A stretch of 64,000 nt of DNA from Rhabdophis nuchalis (GCA_039707465.1 CM077648.1:18263619-18327618), one strand, 5' to 3'. Shown: positions 30,675-41,961, counted from the first letter of the stretch. Numbers and translations are program-made. The notes: generated by a model not told the origin, from the letters alone.

Positions 30675-30736
30675 GTCATAGAGCTGGAGTGGGTGGGCAG
30701 GGTGAAGCGGTCCGAAGTGGTAGAATATCACCTCTG
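30675..30736 (-). mobile_element. hAT MITE end fragment
   Basis: 'gaagtggtagaatatcacct' is the complement of the left end of the MITE at 62983 ('gatgtggtattctaccgg'). Confidence 0.5.
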
Positions 30737-30879
30737 GGTTAGCGTAACATTACATTAACAAAAACTCCCCCCCCCCCTTTCTTTTCTCTCTCTAAAAAGC
30801 TAGGGAAGATTCCTTCTGAAATGCTTCAGTGCCTTTTTTCCTTTTGTGAGCAGGTACGACTGTTGCATAACAGTTGCCT

Positions 30880-31365
30880 TATTTATTTATTTATTTTATT
30901 TATTTTCAAATTTATACCCCGCCCTTCTCCTGGCAAGGACCCAGGCGGCGCACAGGCAGTCTTAAAAACCATACAAAAAATACAAAAATACAATATTAAA
31001 AACTAATTAAATTATATCCCGTGCTAAAAACCCTTATAAAACCTTAGGAATTAAAATTTATCAAAATAAAAGTCAGAAACGGGGGGCTATGCTAGGCCGG
31101 CTTGCTGGAATAAATGCATCTTAAGACGTTGGCAGAAGAGGCGGAGGTCCGAGGTAGTGCGTAAATCAGGGGGTAGGTCGTTCCAGAGGGCTGGGCCCGC
31201 CAGAGAAGGCCCTTCCCCTGGGTGTCGCCAACCGGCATTGCCCAGCCAACGGTACCCGGAGAAGGCCCTCTCTGTGGGAGCGGATCGGTTGAAGGGATGT
31301 GTGGGGCAGAAGGTGGTCTCATATGTAGCTAGGCCCCGAGCCATGGAGCGATTTAAAGATGGTTC
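30880..31365 (-). mobile_element. L2/CR1-like LINE 3' end
   Basis: The minus frame 31087-31344 gives MARGLATYETTFCPTHPFN and ALWNDLPPDLRTTSDLR. The 3' UTR ends 'gagaagggcggggtataaat' and a TTTA tail. One or two single-base losses disrupt the frame. Confidence 0.85.
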
Positions 31366-31579
31366 TGATTCTTCCTCCTATCTCCTAAAATCATTCCTAC
31401 TTACCATTACAATCCTGACTCCTCTTTGAAGATCTTGTCACCAAAATTGGATCGGGCTGAGAAACAATACATGGCTGTTTGGAGCATAGATCAATGGTGG
31501 TGTCTAAATTTTTGGTATATTCCTCTAGAGAAGCACAACATATGCCTATGTTATAAATTCTGTCAAGTTGAAAGCTTTA

Positions 31580-31822
31580 ATACCAATAGCATTTAGACAT
31601 ATATTGCTTGACAGTGTTTTACAACCCTCTCTAAGCGGTTTACAGAATCAGCATATTGCCCCCAACAATTTGGGTCCTCATTTGACCCACCTCGGAAGGA
31701 TGAAAGGCTGAGTCACCCTTGAGGCTGGTGAGATCCGAACTGCCAAATTGCAGGCAGCCGGCAGTCAGCAGAAGTAGCCTGCAGTACTGCCCTCTAACCA
31801 CTGCACCACCACGACTCACTTA
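31580..31822 (-). mobile_element. tRNA-SINE family T1
   Basis: 'aatagcatttagacatat' tail on the left; 'tctctaagcggtttacagaa', 'gcccccaacaatttgggtc' and 'cctctaaccactgcaccacc' (tRNA head) on the right. Intact in structure. Confidence 0.75.
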
Positions 31823-33070
31823 ATAATTCTAGAGTGGAGTATTTTCATTAATTTTATATCCTCTCCTTTGCATTCTATCTCATGGCTGTTTTAACCACAT
31901 ATTAAATTTACTGTTTATTTTGTACACTACATCATTTCCAGAAACTGTTTTATACTGCTGTTTTTTTTAGTCTACGTTGTTAAGGCATTAGATTTTTAGA
32001 CATGCTTTAAACCACATGGGAGACCTTTTGTTTTTAGAGTGTATTATACATTACTTTAAAAAAAAAACAGTAGCTACTTTCAGTTTCCCGTAATTCTATG
32101 GCATAACATAATTTAGTGCCCTGGAGGAAATTAAAATAGTGCTTGTAAGATAAGATCTGTTCTCCAATCTCATTAAAGAAATGTAGGGGAGGGAAATGTT
32201 TGTTGATATATGTATTGGGAGCCTAATGATTCCCAGTATGCTATACTGGTACCCGACCTGATTAGCGTTAGCCTCACCTCCTAATATGTCCAGGAGAAAT
32301 ATTTCAGAGTCAAAGATGAGAAGCTTGCCAAGGGCCAGTTAATGAGTTCATGGCTAAAATAAGACTGCATTTTCTTAGTGATATACCGACTAGTTCAGCT
32401 GTTCCCACTCACGCATACATTGCAAAGCCTGTACCCTAATACTAATTATTTCCCCTACTTCTTATTTCTCCTCGGTATTTTAATAAGCATATGAACCCAA
32501 AACTACAATCAAAATGAGCATGCACTCTTTCTTCTTTCCAGACCATTAACAGAGGAAATAATGGCATTGTGAAGTAATTCCCATTACAGTGATAGCCACT
32601 GTATTGTTACCAGTTCGTAACATAGAATAGAAGGTCGCTATACACGGTGTTGAGCAAAATCAGTATTAATGAAGTAATGTAATTAAAATTAATTGAGTAT
32701 GATTCTGTGTATTAAACAAATTAAGATCAATGCAGGTTGTTTTCCTTGGCCTTTTTCTTTTCCATTAAAATTAAAAGTGGCTCAGAATGCTGTTAGCTCT
32801 ATTGTCTTTTATTCTGTTATTAAATCAAATTAAATAGAATTTCCCAGGTAGTAGAGAAATAAATATATTTGATTACTTCATCCAAAACTCTTGTTGCATT
32901 CAAGCTAACTTTCCTAAATGCTCCATCTCTCATGTGCTAATGAGAAGAATTTAGGAAATGCTAAAATTTCTTTCATGTGATTTCTCACTGCTGGCGCTGC
33001 CTGCATACCTCTTATCCTTTATTCCTACTTTGTGTGATTATTAATTGAAATATATTAAAGTTCCATTGAA
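31823..33070. other. 1.25-kb repeat-free block, candidate conserved noncoding
   Basis: No transposon in a region otherwise packed with them. Contains several TAATTA/ATTA-type motifs and balanced, non-repetitive sequence through 32150-33060. Function unknown; conservation cannot be seen from one genome. Confidence 0.35.
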
Positions 33071-33175
33071 TCGAACAAGATATGCTAGTTACATTCATCC
33101 ATCCATCCATCCACCCACCCACCCTGTTTCCCTGAAAATAAGCCCTTCCCGGATAATAAGCCCAATTGGGCTTTT

Positions 33176-34025
33176 CCCCCCCAAAAAATAATCTTTATTA
33201 ATATAAATATAAAAAATTAAACATTTAACAAGTATAGGGTAGGGGTATTGGAGAGGACGTACAAGGGTAAAGAGGGGGGGATAGGGGGAGACGAACCGGG
33301 GATATATCTACTCCCCTAATTTAAGAAGTATATTTGTCCCAGTTTAACATCAGTTGTTATTTGTATTCATATTTGGATGCTTACATTTGAATCTATAACA
33401 TTGTCTTAAATATAGTATAGTCTTATAACTCCTTATATCTGTTTCGCTATTATTCTATCTAGTTGTTTTCTTTGTTATCCGTCATTCTCTTACCATACCA
33501 TCTGTACCATTTCTCCCAGGATTGGGCATAGATTGAGGTTGACTTGTCCTTTAAGATATACATTAATTTATCTGATTCTGCACAGCTGAAAATGTTAGAT
33601 ATAATTAGGCTTTCAGTTGGTGGGTTGTTATTTTTCCACTGCTGTGCAATGGCCATTCTGGTCGCTGTTGTGATGTGTGTAAAGAGGTACCAGTCCTGAT
33701 TTGGGATTTCTTGTGGCTTGATACCGAGCAAGTATAACTCAGGTTTAAGGGGGAAACTAGTGCCTGTTATTTCCATGAGCCAATTTTGTATTTTTTTCCA
33801 AAGTAGTACGGAGATTGGGCAGGTCCACCATTGGTGAAAAAATGTGCCCCTAGCTGTTTTGCATTTCCAACACCTGTCCGATGAGTTTGGGAACATGTGG
33901 GCAATTCTAGCTGGTGGTAAATACCATCTGTAAAGCATTTTATATAGATTCTCCTTAAAGGAGGATGAGAGGGTCATTTTCATGGACTTTTTCCAAATGG
34001 TTTGCCAATTTTCAATTTTCATATC
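33176..34025 (-). mobile_element. 5'-truncated L1 LINE
   Basis: Minus orientation with a 3' UTR at 33176-33455 (AATAAA-like signal near the end) and an ORF2 C-terminus. No clear poly(A) tail: the left junction is a C-run followed by AAAAAATAATC. Confidence 0.8.
33459..34022 (-). pseudogene. L1 ORF2 C-terminal region, open 187 codons
   Basis: Encodes the cysteine/histidine-containing C-terminus of L1 ORF2: LYRWYLPPARIAHMFP, then CWKCKTARGTFFHQWWTCP, the conserved C-x2-C-x7-H-x4-C pattern, then VLLWKKIQNWLMEITG. Endonuclease and reverse transcriptase are missing through 5' truncation. The lack of stop codons suggests a fairly young insertion. This is a different clade from the CR1, L2 and Bov-B pieces. 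Confidence 0.85.
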
Positions 34026-34071
34026 TCGAACAAAATATGTTAGTTACATCCATCCATCCATCCACCCACCC

Positions 34072-34327
34072 ACCCTGTTTCCCTGAAAATAAGCCCTCCC
34101 CGGATAATAAGCCCAATTGGGCTTTTGAGCGCATGTATTAAAATAAGCCCTCTCCTGAAAATAAGCCCTCTCCAAAAATATTGCAACACAGCAGCAGCCA
34201 GGAAGTGACCATGCTCACTGCCTCCTGCACCTCAAAAATAATAAGACCTCCCTAAAAATAAGGCCAAGTGCTTATTTCAGGGGTCAAAAGAAAATAAGAC
34301 CCTGTCTTATTTTTGGGGAAACACGGT
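34072..34327 (+). mobile_element. 'AATAAGCCC' MITE, host of the L1 insertion
   Basis: Inverted ends ACCCTGTTTCCCTGAAAATA and TTATTTTTGGGGAAACACGGT. The interior has repeated 'aaaataagccctc' and 'ataagacc' units. A TA follows. Its first ~55 bp are also present at 33122-33175 as part of the L1's duplication. Confidence 0.75.
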
Positions 34328-34329
34328 AT

Positions 34330-34829
34330 CTCACTAACTAACTAACTATCTTACATTTAGAAAGGATTGTATTTCCCAAAGTGTCAGGCATTGTTTGCAT
34401 TTTTTAAATTCAATTTTTAAAATTAAGAACTTTATTGTTTTAAAGTTTTATTCTGGATTTCATCCAATGCCTCTAAACCACATAGTGTTGCCTCTGACAA
34501 GATGGATGACATACAAGTTTGATAAATAAATTCAATATGAACTCACTACAGGCCAAAGATATATATCTAAGAGATCTAAGACCATATTCTTATCCTGGTC
34601 TTGGAAGAAAGACAAGCAAAATTAATTGTACTGTACTAAAAAGAAAAACTGCATTTGGGTTACACAAAAGGCAGCCTTAGATAACCTTTTCCTTGCCAGT
34701 TTTGGCCAGCATGGATAGCGGCAACAGATGTCTACAAGGGGATCAAAAATGGCCATTGTGAATAATGACTTTCTTCTGTGCATTATATAATCATCACTGC
34801 CCCACAGCATGATCTGGGTCAGGTCAGTG
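34330..34829. other. no recognised feature
   Basis: Unassigned AT-rich sequence. Confidence 0.5.
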
Positions 34830-35263
34830 CAGTGTTGTTGAACCTTTTTGGCACAGAGTGCTGAAATGGGAGCACACGCAGGTGGGGGGAGCACCGCAAA
34901 CCAAAAAAGCAGCTCGCCAGTGTGCACATGAAGGAGTACCAGAAACCAGAAGAGCAGTTTCCTGGCGCGCAGATGCACAACAGGAATCTGAGCTTCTGGT
35001 TTCCAGCATGCACATGCACGCCGGTCACCTGGTCTTCTGGTTTCTGGCGCGCTTACATGAGCGAAGACCAGAAACTGGAATTTCAGCTTCACAGTGTGCA
35101 CATGCATGCCGGGGAGCTGCTGTTCTGGATTCTGGCGCTCCCGTGTGCACAAAGGCCAACTGGTGTGTTGGAACCTGGAAGAGCAACGGGCGATGGCTGG
35201 CATGCCCAGAGAGATGGCTCTGTGTGTCACTTCTGGCACACGCGCCATAGGTTTGCCATCATG
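34830..35263 (+). mobile_element. hAT-type MITE, 'GTGATGGC' family, with internal subrepeats
   Basis: Left end 'cagtgttgttgaaccttttt', right end 'gccataggtttgccatcatg'. The middle holds about three diverged ~90-bp subrepeats built on 'tctggtttctggcgcgc' and 'gtgcacatgcatgcc'. No clear target duplication. Frames of 118-208 codons over it are artefacts. Confidence 0.65.
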
Positions 35264-35269
35264 ACCATA

Positions 35270-35925
35270 GTGCCTTAGGAATTACAAGGATGCCTTTCAA
35301 CATTTTCAAGGATTAATTCTAGCTGCATGAATTTGGCCAAGAAGTAGATTTAAAGCTTGCACAAACTGCAAAACCCAATACAGTATTGATATTCTATTGT
35401 AGATGACTGAAGTTTCTGTAAAGTTTTGAAAGACAGCTGTGTGCATGTCAGGAATTCAATATACATTACAAGCACCTGTCAGGAAATTTAAATAGCTATA
35501 ATTAAATGTAATCCCTGATGAAGGAAGCATTGCTTATTTATCCCTGTAACGTCATAGAGGAGTTTGTTTATGAAATCCTTAAAAAGATAAAGAGCTGGTT
35601 TTAAAGCAAAGTCACCAAGTTTAGATTTCTGGTAACCTCAATGATATTGGTTTTTTTTTAAGTGACAATATGGAAGTAGTTTGCACAACATTTCCCCAGT
35701 ATTGACTTCCCAGTCAACAGCCCTGATGCTGGGAAGGCTGAATTAAAAAATAAATAAAACCAGATGGTAAAATTATGAAAACACAATGGTGATGCCTTCT
35801 GAAGAGCAAAGTAGTAAGAAGTCTGTTGCTTTATAAATCAGTAGGAGTGGGGGGCGAGAATATTGAAATCCTGTGGCTTTGTGAATAGTAAGCATGATTC
35901 CTTCATTCTGCATTAGTGATCTTGA
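35270..35925. other. no recognised feature
   Basis: No repeat or coding signal recognised. Confidence 0.5.
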
Positions 35926-37140
35926 TTTCGGCCCGGGCATAGCACCGAGACGGCATTGGTCGCGTTGATCGATGATCTCTGGAGGGCCAGAGATGGGGGT
36001 TGTTCCTCCATCCTGGTCCTATTAGACCTCTCGGCGGCTTTCGATACCATCGACCATGGTATCCTATTGCATCGGCTGGGGGGGTTGGGGGTGGGAGGCA
36101 CCGTTTTACGGTGGTTCTCCTCCTACCTCTCTGGCCGATCGCAATTTGTGTTGGCAGGAGGGCAGAGGTCGACCTCGAGACCCCTCACATGTGGGGTGCC
36201 TCAGGGGTCGGTCCTCTCGCCCCTCCTGTTCAACACATATATGAAGCCGCTGGGCGAGATCATCCGTGGTTTGGGGGTAGAGTATCATCTCTACGCTGAT
36301 GATACTCAGCTGTATATATCTACCCCAAACCACCCCAACGATGCCGTAGCGGTGATGTGCCAGTGCCTGGAAGCCGTGCGGATCTGGATGGGAAGTAACG
36401 GACTCAGGCTCAACCCGACCAAGACCGAGTGGCTGTGGTTTCCGGCTGCCCGATTCAACCAGCTAACTCCATCGCTGGCCATAGGGGGCGAACATCTTGC
36501 CCCTGTGGATGGGGCGCGCAACTTGGGTGTCCTCCTGGATACCCGGCTGTCCATGGAAGATCAAGTGACAGCCATGGCCAGGAGGGCGTTTTACCAGGTT
36601 CGCCTGGTACGCCAGTTGCGCCCCCTATTGGATCGGGACGCCCTGCGCACAGTCACTCATGCTCTCGTGACATCCCGACTGGATTATTGCAACTCTCTCT
36701 ACATGGGGCTCCCCTTGAGGTGCACCCGGAGGCTTCAGTTGGTCCAGAACGCAGCCGCGCGAGCAATTATGGGCACCTCTAGGTTTGCCCACGTAACACC
36801 GCTCTTGCGCGAGCTGCACTGGCTACCTGTCGTCTTCCGGGTGCGCTTCAAGGTGTTAATTATCATCTTCAAAGCGCTCCATGGCTCGGGACCTAGTTAC
36901 CTGCGGGATCGGATCCTGCCCCATACATCCTCACGGCCGATTCGCTCCCACAGAGAGGGACTTCTCCGGGTGCCGTCCACTAGACTTTGTCAGCGGGCGA
37001 CGCCCAGGGGAAGGGCCTTCTCTGTGGCGGGCCCAGCCCTCTGGAACGACCTTCCCCCTGATATCAGGACAACCACGGACCTCCGCTCCTTCCGCTTAAA
37101 ATTAAAGACACACTTTTTTCACCTGGCCGGCCTTGGGTAG
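35926..37140 (+). pseudogene. L2-like ORF2: reverse transcriptase, open 405 codons
   Basis: No stop from the truncation point to TAG at 37138-37140; no native start. Opening residues are FRPGHSTETALVALIDDLW. Counting from 35956, the motifs are LLDLSAAFD (22-30), CGVPQGSVLSPLLFN (79-93) and the active site YADDTQLY (113-120). Thumb/connection motifs follow: SRLDYCNSLYMGLP, LQLVQNAAARAIMG, LRELHWLPVVFRVRFKVL and AFSVAGPALWNDLP. The endonuclease domain is lost. All shorter L2 pieces in the window match its last ~150 codons and 3' UTR, so it is the best local reference. Confidence 0.9.
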
Positions 37141-37330
37141 TCTCTTTTTAGGTTAGGGGTTTTAGGGGTAATTTTTAGTTTAGTTTATGGATTTTAGGGC
37201 AGGATCAATTTAATTCACTTTTAATTTTGTATTTTGTATTTGTCGATGGTCTTATTTGTATTTTAATTGCCTGTGCCCCGCCTCGAGTCCCCTTGGGGAG
37301 AGAGAGCGGGATATAAAATTAAATTATTAT
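35926..37330 (+). mobile_element. L2/CR1-like LINE, longest copy
   Basis: 5'-truncated in the ORF2 reverse transcriptase, running to a 3' UTR with 'cctcgagtccccttgggga', 'gagcgggatataaaatta' and a TTA-rich tail. Markedly more GC- and CpG-rich than its flanks, as expected of a young LINE ORF. Confidence 0.9.
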
Positions 37331-37539
37331 TTGTTATTAGGAATTCTTGGTCTCTCCAAAACTTTATCTGTCTGAGTCTGTTCTTATGGTGAATGATGAT
37401 GAATTTCTAGAGAGGGAGATTTATTGCTGTGTCTTGGTGATGGTGTGTGAACACTCTTATCCTTGCACTAATCAGTTCTAAGTCTATTTTAATGGGAACA
37501 CTCTTTTCAACTTCTTTAAGGTTTAGTCAGGCCCATAAG

Positions 37540-37938
37540 CAGTGGTGGGATTCAGCCAGCTCACTCAGGTTCGGTAGAACTGGTAGCTAAATTTCTGTGC
37601 AGTTCGGCAAGCCATCTGAATATTGTGCCTCCCCATGCCTGGCCCCACTTCACCCTTCCATCTCAGCCACTCTTCACCTCGCTGCCCAGCTGCTCACCTG
37701 GTCACTCACCTGGCTGGGTGGCAGGGCCAGTAGCTGGGCGTGACAAGGAGTGGCTGGGAGAGGAGGGGTGAGTCATGGTCAGGCGTGGCAAGGACAGGCT
37801 GGGCAAGGTGAGGTGCCTCTCGACATGAGGATCTCAAGTTGGTCAAGCCCACCCAGTCACATGACCACCCTGACATGCCTACCCAGCAGGTCATTAGGTG
37901 AGAGAACCAGTTGTTAAATTATTTGAATCCCGCCACTG
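37540..37938 (+). mobile_element. hAT MITE, 'CAGTGGTGGGATTCA' family, perfect 8-bp duplication
   Basis: A 399-bp element with ends CAGTGGTGGGATTCA and TTTGAATCCCGCCACTG, flanked on both sides by CCCATAAG (37532-37539 and 37939-37946). The interior has 'ggttcggtagaactggtagc' and 'cacatgaccaccctgaca' and many 'ggctgggc' units. No coding capacity. Confidence 0.9.
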
Positions 37939-38059
37939 CCCATAAGGGAAGATGCTGGATATCAGATTGTAGCAGCCGAGGGACAGGAGAAGAGCAAAGA
38001 TTTAGCTCCCTTTATCAGAAAGTTGTTTGGGAGCAGAAGAAGCGTAAAACATTGATTTC

Positions 38060-38293
38060 AGATAGCAATAGCACTTAGATTTTATATACCACTTCACAGT
38101 GCTTTACAGCTCTCTCTAAGCGGTTTACAGAGCCAGCATATTACCCCCAACAATTTGGGTCTTCATTTTGCCCACCTCCGAAGGATGGAAGGCTGAGACA
38201 ATCTTGAGCCTGGTGAGATTTGAACTGCCAAATTGCAGTCAGTCGGCACTCTGTAGAAGTAGCCTGTAGTACTGCACTCTAACCACTATGGCT
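38060..38293 (-). mobile_element. tRNA-SINE family T1
   Basis: 'gatagcaatagcacttagat' tail at left, 'tctctaagcggtttacagag' and 'gcccacctccgaaggatgga' in the body, tRNA head to 'ctaaccactatggctc' at right. Confidence 0.8.
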
Positions 38294-38304
38294 CATAAGC
38301 AAAA

Positions 38305-38515
38305 AGGCAACTGCAAAAGGCAACTGGGCTTAGTTTTTCATTGGAGATGTGTCTCTTCTCATCCAAGAAAGTTCTTCAGTTCAGTCAGAACTAAAGAAGC
38401 TTCTTGGATGAGAAGCGACACATCTTCAAGAAAAAGCAAACAAATTCCAGTTGCCATTTGAAAAAGCACCTTTGGGACAACTATGACCGGGATAACTGAG
38501 AATGACTGAGAATCT
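38305..38515. mobile_element. Penelope terminal sequences, inverted pair
   Basis: The minus-oriented motif at 38308-38400 ('aaaaggcaactgggctta', 'ctcatccaagaaagttctt') is followed by the plus-oriented one ('aagaagcttcttggatgag', 'aaaaagcacctttgggaca', 'ataactgagaatgactgag'). The two halves can fold together. Same arrangement as at 14350 and 16193, without coding sequence. Confidence 0.65.
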
Positions 38516-39332
38516 CCATGGGCATTGATTTCAGATTTAGAACAATTTCTACATTGGCTGGAAATTCTGGGGAGCATACTGCTAATTTAGCTAAGAATGA
38601 TCAGATTGACAAGTTGGAATAGACTCAGTCAGGATAAACTTTTGTTCAAAGTGGGATCGAATCCTCGGGCTACTGCATGTGTTTTAACCCTAAGTGAGGT
38701 TTCTTCAAGTACCAATCATGGAAAGATGATGGTATCGGCGTGACGCTGGTGACTGCTTCAAACATTTTTTCCTCGCCACTGTTTGATCGACTTCAGCTGT
38801 AAGGGATTCACCGCAGCATAGAATAAAGTTGCAACAATGCTTCTGAAAGGCACATCCTTTGTACATTTTCTAGCTGGTCAAATGATGGGCAATCGTGCTG
38901 AGTTTTCTGCTGAGAGGCCAATGAATCATTAGGGCCACAGGAGAGGCTTTTAATAGCTTTTGATTAATCTGTAATCTTACTACTGCTGCAATATCTCTGG
39001 TAATGGAATTTTCAATTAGATTGTTATTTGAAGCACAATTCATTTCACCTTTCCTTTTTGTTAAAAAAAAAAGTGCTCTGTGCACAGTTATTTTGTCATT
39101 AGGTAGCACTTGGTTCAGAGATAGCTGAAGCGTTTGTATTAACATCTCATTTCAGAAATGGTGAAAGACAACTTTCCCCTTTGTTTGGCCAATTATGCTT
39201 GGCCAGGCACAGAGAACTATCCCTGCTCTCAACGGTTAGCTTTGTTGGATGCACATGTTTGCATCGCTCTCTTAAGACCCCCGTAGTAGAAAATCAACGG
39301 CAAGTGCATAAAGCATTATTAGCTATTTATTC
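38516..39332. other. repeat-free block, candidate conserved noncoding
   Basis: No repeat recognised. 38860-39180 has the mixed, ATTA-rich texture often seen in developmental enhancers ('cttttgattaatctgtaatc', 'attttcaattagattgtta'). Confidence 0.35.
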
Positions 39333-39340
39333 CATTAGGC

Positions 39341-39475
39341 CAGGGGTCTGCAAAGTCGGCTCTTTTAAGACTGGTGGACTTCAACTCCCAGACTTCCCCA
39401 GCCAGCTATGCTGGCTGGGGAATTATGGGAGTTGAAGTCCACCAGTCTTAAAAGAGCCGACTTTGCAGACCCCTG
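39341..39475. mobile_element. palindromic (foldback) hAT MITE, copy 3
   Basis: A 135-bp near-perfect palindrome, CAGGGGTCTGCAAAGTCGGC to its complement, with the perfect 8-bp duplication CATTAGGC at 39333-39340 and 39476-39483. Confidence 0.95.
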
Positions 39476-39488
39476 CATTAGGCTAACA

Positions 39489-40633
39489 CAGTGATGGCGA
39501 ACCTTTTTTGCCTCAGGTGCCAAAAGCCGCGTGTATGCACTATCGCGAGGCGCGCATGCACACCCCCATAATGTAATGCCCCCTCCAAGCCGTGCCCCCT
39601 GTACATGCACACGTGACCACCTCCATCCCACCCCTCACATGCGTGTACAACTTTCTTTCAGCATGGAGAGGATGAAAACGGCCTCCCTCACCCACCCAGA
39701 GGCCCTCCGGAGGCTGGAAACGGCCCATTTTCCAGTGGGCCCGATAGGTCTGTTTTTTGAGTTTGAGTTTATTGGTTTTTTTATACCGCCCTACTCCCGA
39801 AGGACTCAGGGCGGTGTACAGCCAGAACAAAAACAAATATATAAAAGTTAAAAAAGTTTTTAAAAGACATATTAAACTTTGGCCTAAAAGTGAAAAAAAA
39901 CACCAACCAACCAACCCTGATTAAAATTAATAAAAATTTGAATTTAAAAATCATGTTTTATGCCAGCCCGGCTTGTTGGAAGAAAAAGTTTTTGAGACCA
40001 CGGCGGAAGGTGCGTAAGTCAAGGATAGTTCTTAATTCCGGGGGAAATTCGTTCCAGAGACAGTTGCTCCCAAAGAGAAGACTCTTCCCCTGTGTGTCGC
40101 CAGTCGACATTGTCTAGCCGACGGCACCATGAGGAGACCCTCTCTATGGGAGCCTACTGGCCGGTGGGAGGCTCTTGGTGGCAGAAGGCGATCTTGTAGG
40201 TACCCAGGTCCTAAGCCATGGCACACTTTAAAGATGGTAACCAACACCTTGAATCGTACCCGGAAAACCACCGGAAGCCAGTGCAGCTCGCACAGGAGGG
40301 GTGTTACATGGGAGCCTTTTGCCTTCCCCAGGGTCCAGAGGCTTTCTAGGAGCCTGGGGACAGCAAAAAATGGCCCAACACGCAAACTGGAAGTTTGGGG
40401 ATGGACTTCCAGGTTGCCCATTGGGTCGTTTTTCTCCATCCTGAGGCTTCAGGAGGGTGAAAAATAGTCCAATGCGCAAACTGGGAATCTATTCCCAAAG
40501 CCTCCAGAGGACGAACAACAGCCAAAAATCAAGGCCGAAAATCACCTGGAGCTGACAGGGCAATGCCTTACATGCCCTCATAAATGGCTCTGCATGCCAC
40601 CTGTGACACGTGTGCCGTAGGTTTGCCATCATG
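39489..40633 (+). mobile_element. hAT-type MITE, 'CAGTGATGGCGAACC' family, carrying an L2
   Basis: Left end CAGTGATGGCGAACC, right end 'gtaggtttgccatcatg'. Flanks GGCTAACA (39481-39488) and GGCTAAAC (40635-40642) share GGCTAA. The MITE-specific parts are 39489-39754 and 40313-40633; an L2 fills the middle. Its left duplication overlaps that of the palindromic MITE just upstream. Confidence 0.7.
39755..40312 (-). mobile_element. L2/CR1-like LINE 3' end, diverged subfamily
   Basis: 'ataccgccctactcccgaag' and 'cagggcggtgtacagcca' mark the 3' end at left. The minus frame through 40032-40439 gives LLCELHWLPVVFRVRFKVLV and LGPGYLQDRLLPP. More diverged from the 35926 copy than the others. Confidence 0.8.
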
Positions 40634-40639
40634 GGGCTA

Positions 40640-41958
40640 AACCAAGGTTGCATAAGACCCCAAGACCAATTCAGATTCCAGAAATTGCCTCCTCAACCCA
40701 AATGACCCAGGCAAGACACAGAGTTAAAAATGGTGGTCACTGCACTGCACTGAATCCAAGTCACATGGCTACAGAGGCCAGTTTTTGATCGAGTTTTGAA
40801 TTTCTAATGTTCTGAAGACATTTCGTTGATGAAAATTCGCTAAATCAACCCTCGTATCCGGGAGATTACCCTGCATTCTTTTCTTCAATCAAAATAGTCA
40901 AAGGTATATTTTTTTTTAATAGAAGTCAAATGTGGAAATGGAAATGTTAGCTGCCAAAAACTTTCATTGGTTTGTCTTTATACACCTCCTCTGTTGCTGT
41001 TTGGATACTATTGGTCAGTGACCCTGCTTAAATCTATGGAAAACCTGGATTAAATTAATGAATTTGAGATAGGCCTAATAGATTTACGGCGTGAAATAAG
41101 ATAAGCAAGGGTGTTCTTGAGGCTGGACAGAAAGCATAAAGGAGATAAATTATAGTGAATTATTATTATTTGATGTGTGTTCAGGCACTAGAGTTGTTAA
41201 CCAAATGATCCAACCTCTGTCAGAATTGGTGCTGTTGCTTTGACTTGACTTTAAAACATTTTTTTTTCTATTTCACAAACCTTAGTTTAGAATTTCTTGT
41301 ATAGAAATCACATTAAAAGAAAGGCTAAGGTACAAAAAATATAAAAGAGGATGGGGAAACTTGTAAAACTTACCCATTAAAGGAACGAGACTTCTTTTTT
41401 CTCCTGTTCTAATAAAAAATGTATTGTATAAACCTTATATGTTGATCTTAGACTCGAGGGATAACTTATAGCAGTATTTGCAAAAATCAAAATTTATGTT
41501 TTTTTTTTAAAAAAACAGGAATGGAGTATATTAGTTATCCCAGATATTTTATGAAAATTCTAATTGTATGGCAGGTGAATGTGGAGATTACACAACCCTG
41601 CAATGTTGAAAGTAGCCACACCTTTCGCAAAAAAAGAAAAAGAAAAAAATTCATTTAAAATTGAATTTCAATTATTTTCAATTTTCAATAAAAGCTAAAG
41701 CATGCATCCCAACTGGATAGAGATAATTTTGTTACTGTTTAATGTATTTTAAAATTGCAATATGTATGCAGTCAGAAGCGAACACCACTAAGTTTAATGA
41801 GCATATTTTCACGTAATTATGCAGTGAGCTGTAGTCATATCATGCCATTTTCTTCGTGGTTTTTATTTGAATGTATAATTTTGATTGAATTGTTTAAAGT
41901 ATAAATAATAAAAGCAGGGACCATATTCTGAATGATCGTAAGTTTGAGGACTATCCAT
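40640..41958. other. 1.3-kb repeat-poor block
   Basis: No repeat recognised; AT-rich with several A/T homopolymers. Confidence 0.5.
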
Positions 41959-41961
41959 ATA

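Larger units (their letters stand above)
33071..34126. repeat. about 105-bp direct duplication flanking an L1
   Basis: 33071-33175 and 34026-34126 are the same sequence (both start TCGAACAA and end CCAATTGGGCTTTT), differing by a few substitutions and one CATC unit. They bracket the L1 fragment exactly, so they look like an unusually long target-site duplication. Confidence 0.85.

Noticed and set aside
33459..34022. Host gene exon of 187 codons
   Set aside because: Motifs are those of the L1 ORF2 C-terminus, and the segment is bounded by an insertion duplication.
34622..35278. Large frames of 118-208 codons on both strands
   Set aside because: They cover a hAT MITE with internal subrepeats; frames on opposite strands overlap and show no family signature.
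36429..36782. 117-codon frame and others inside the L2
   Set aside because: Out-of-frame shadows of the L2 reverse transcriptase; GC-rich sequence lacks stops.
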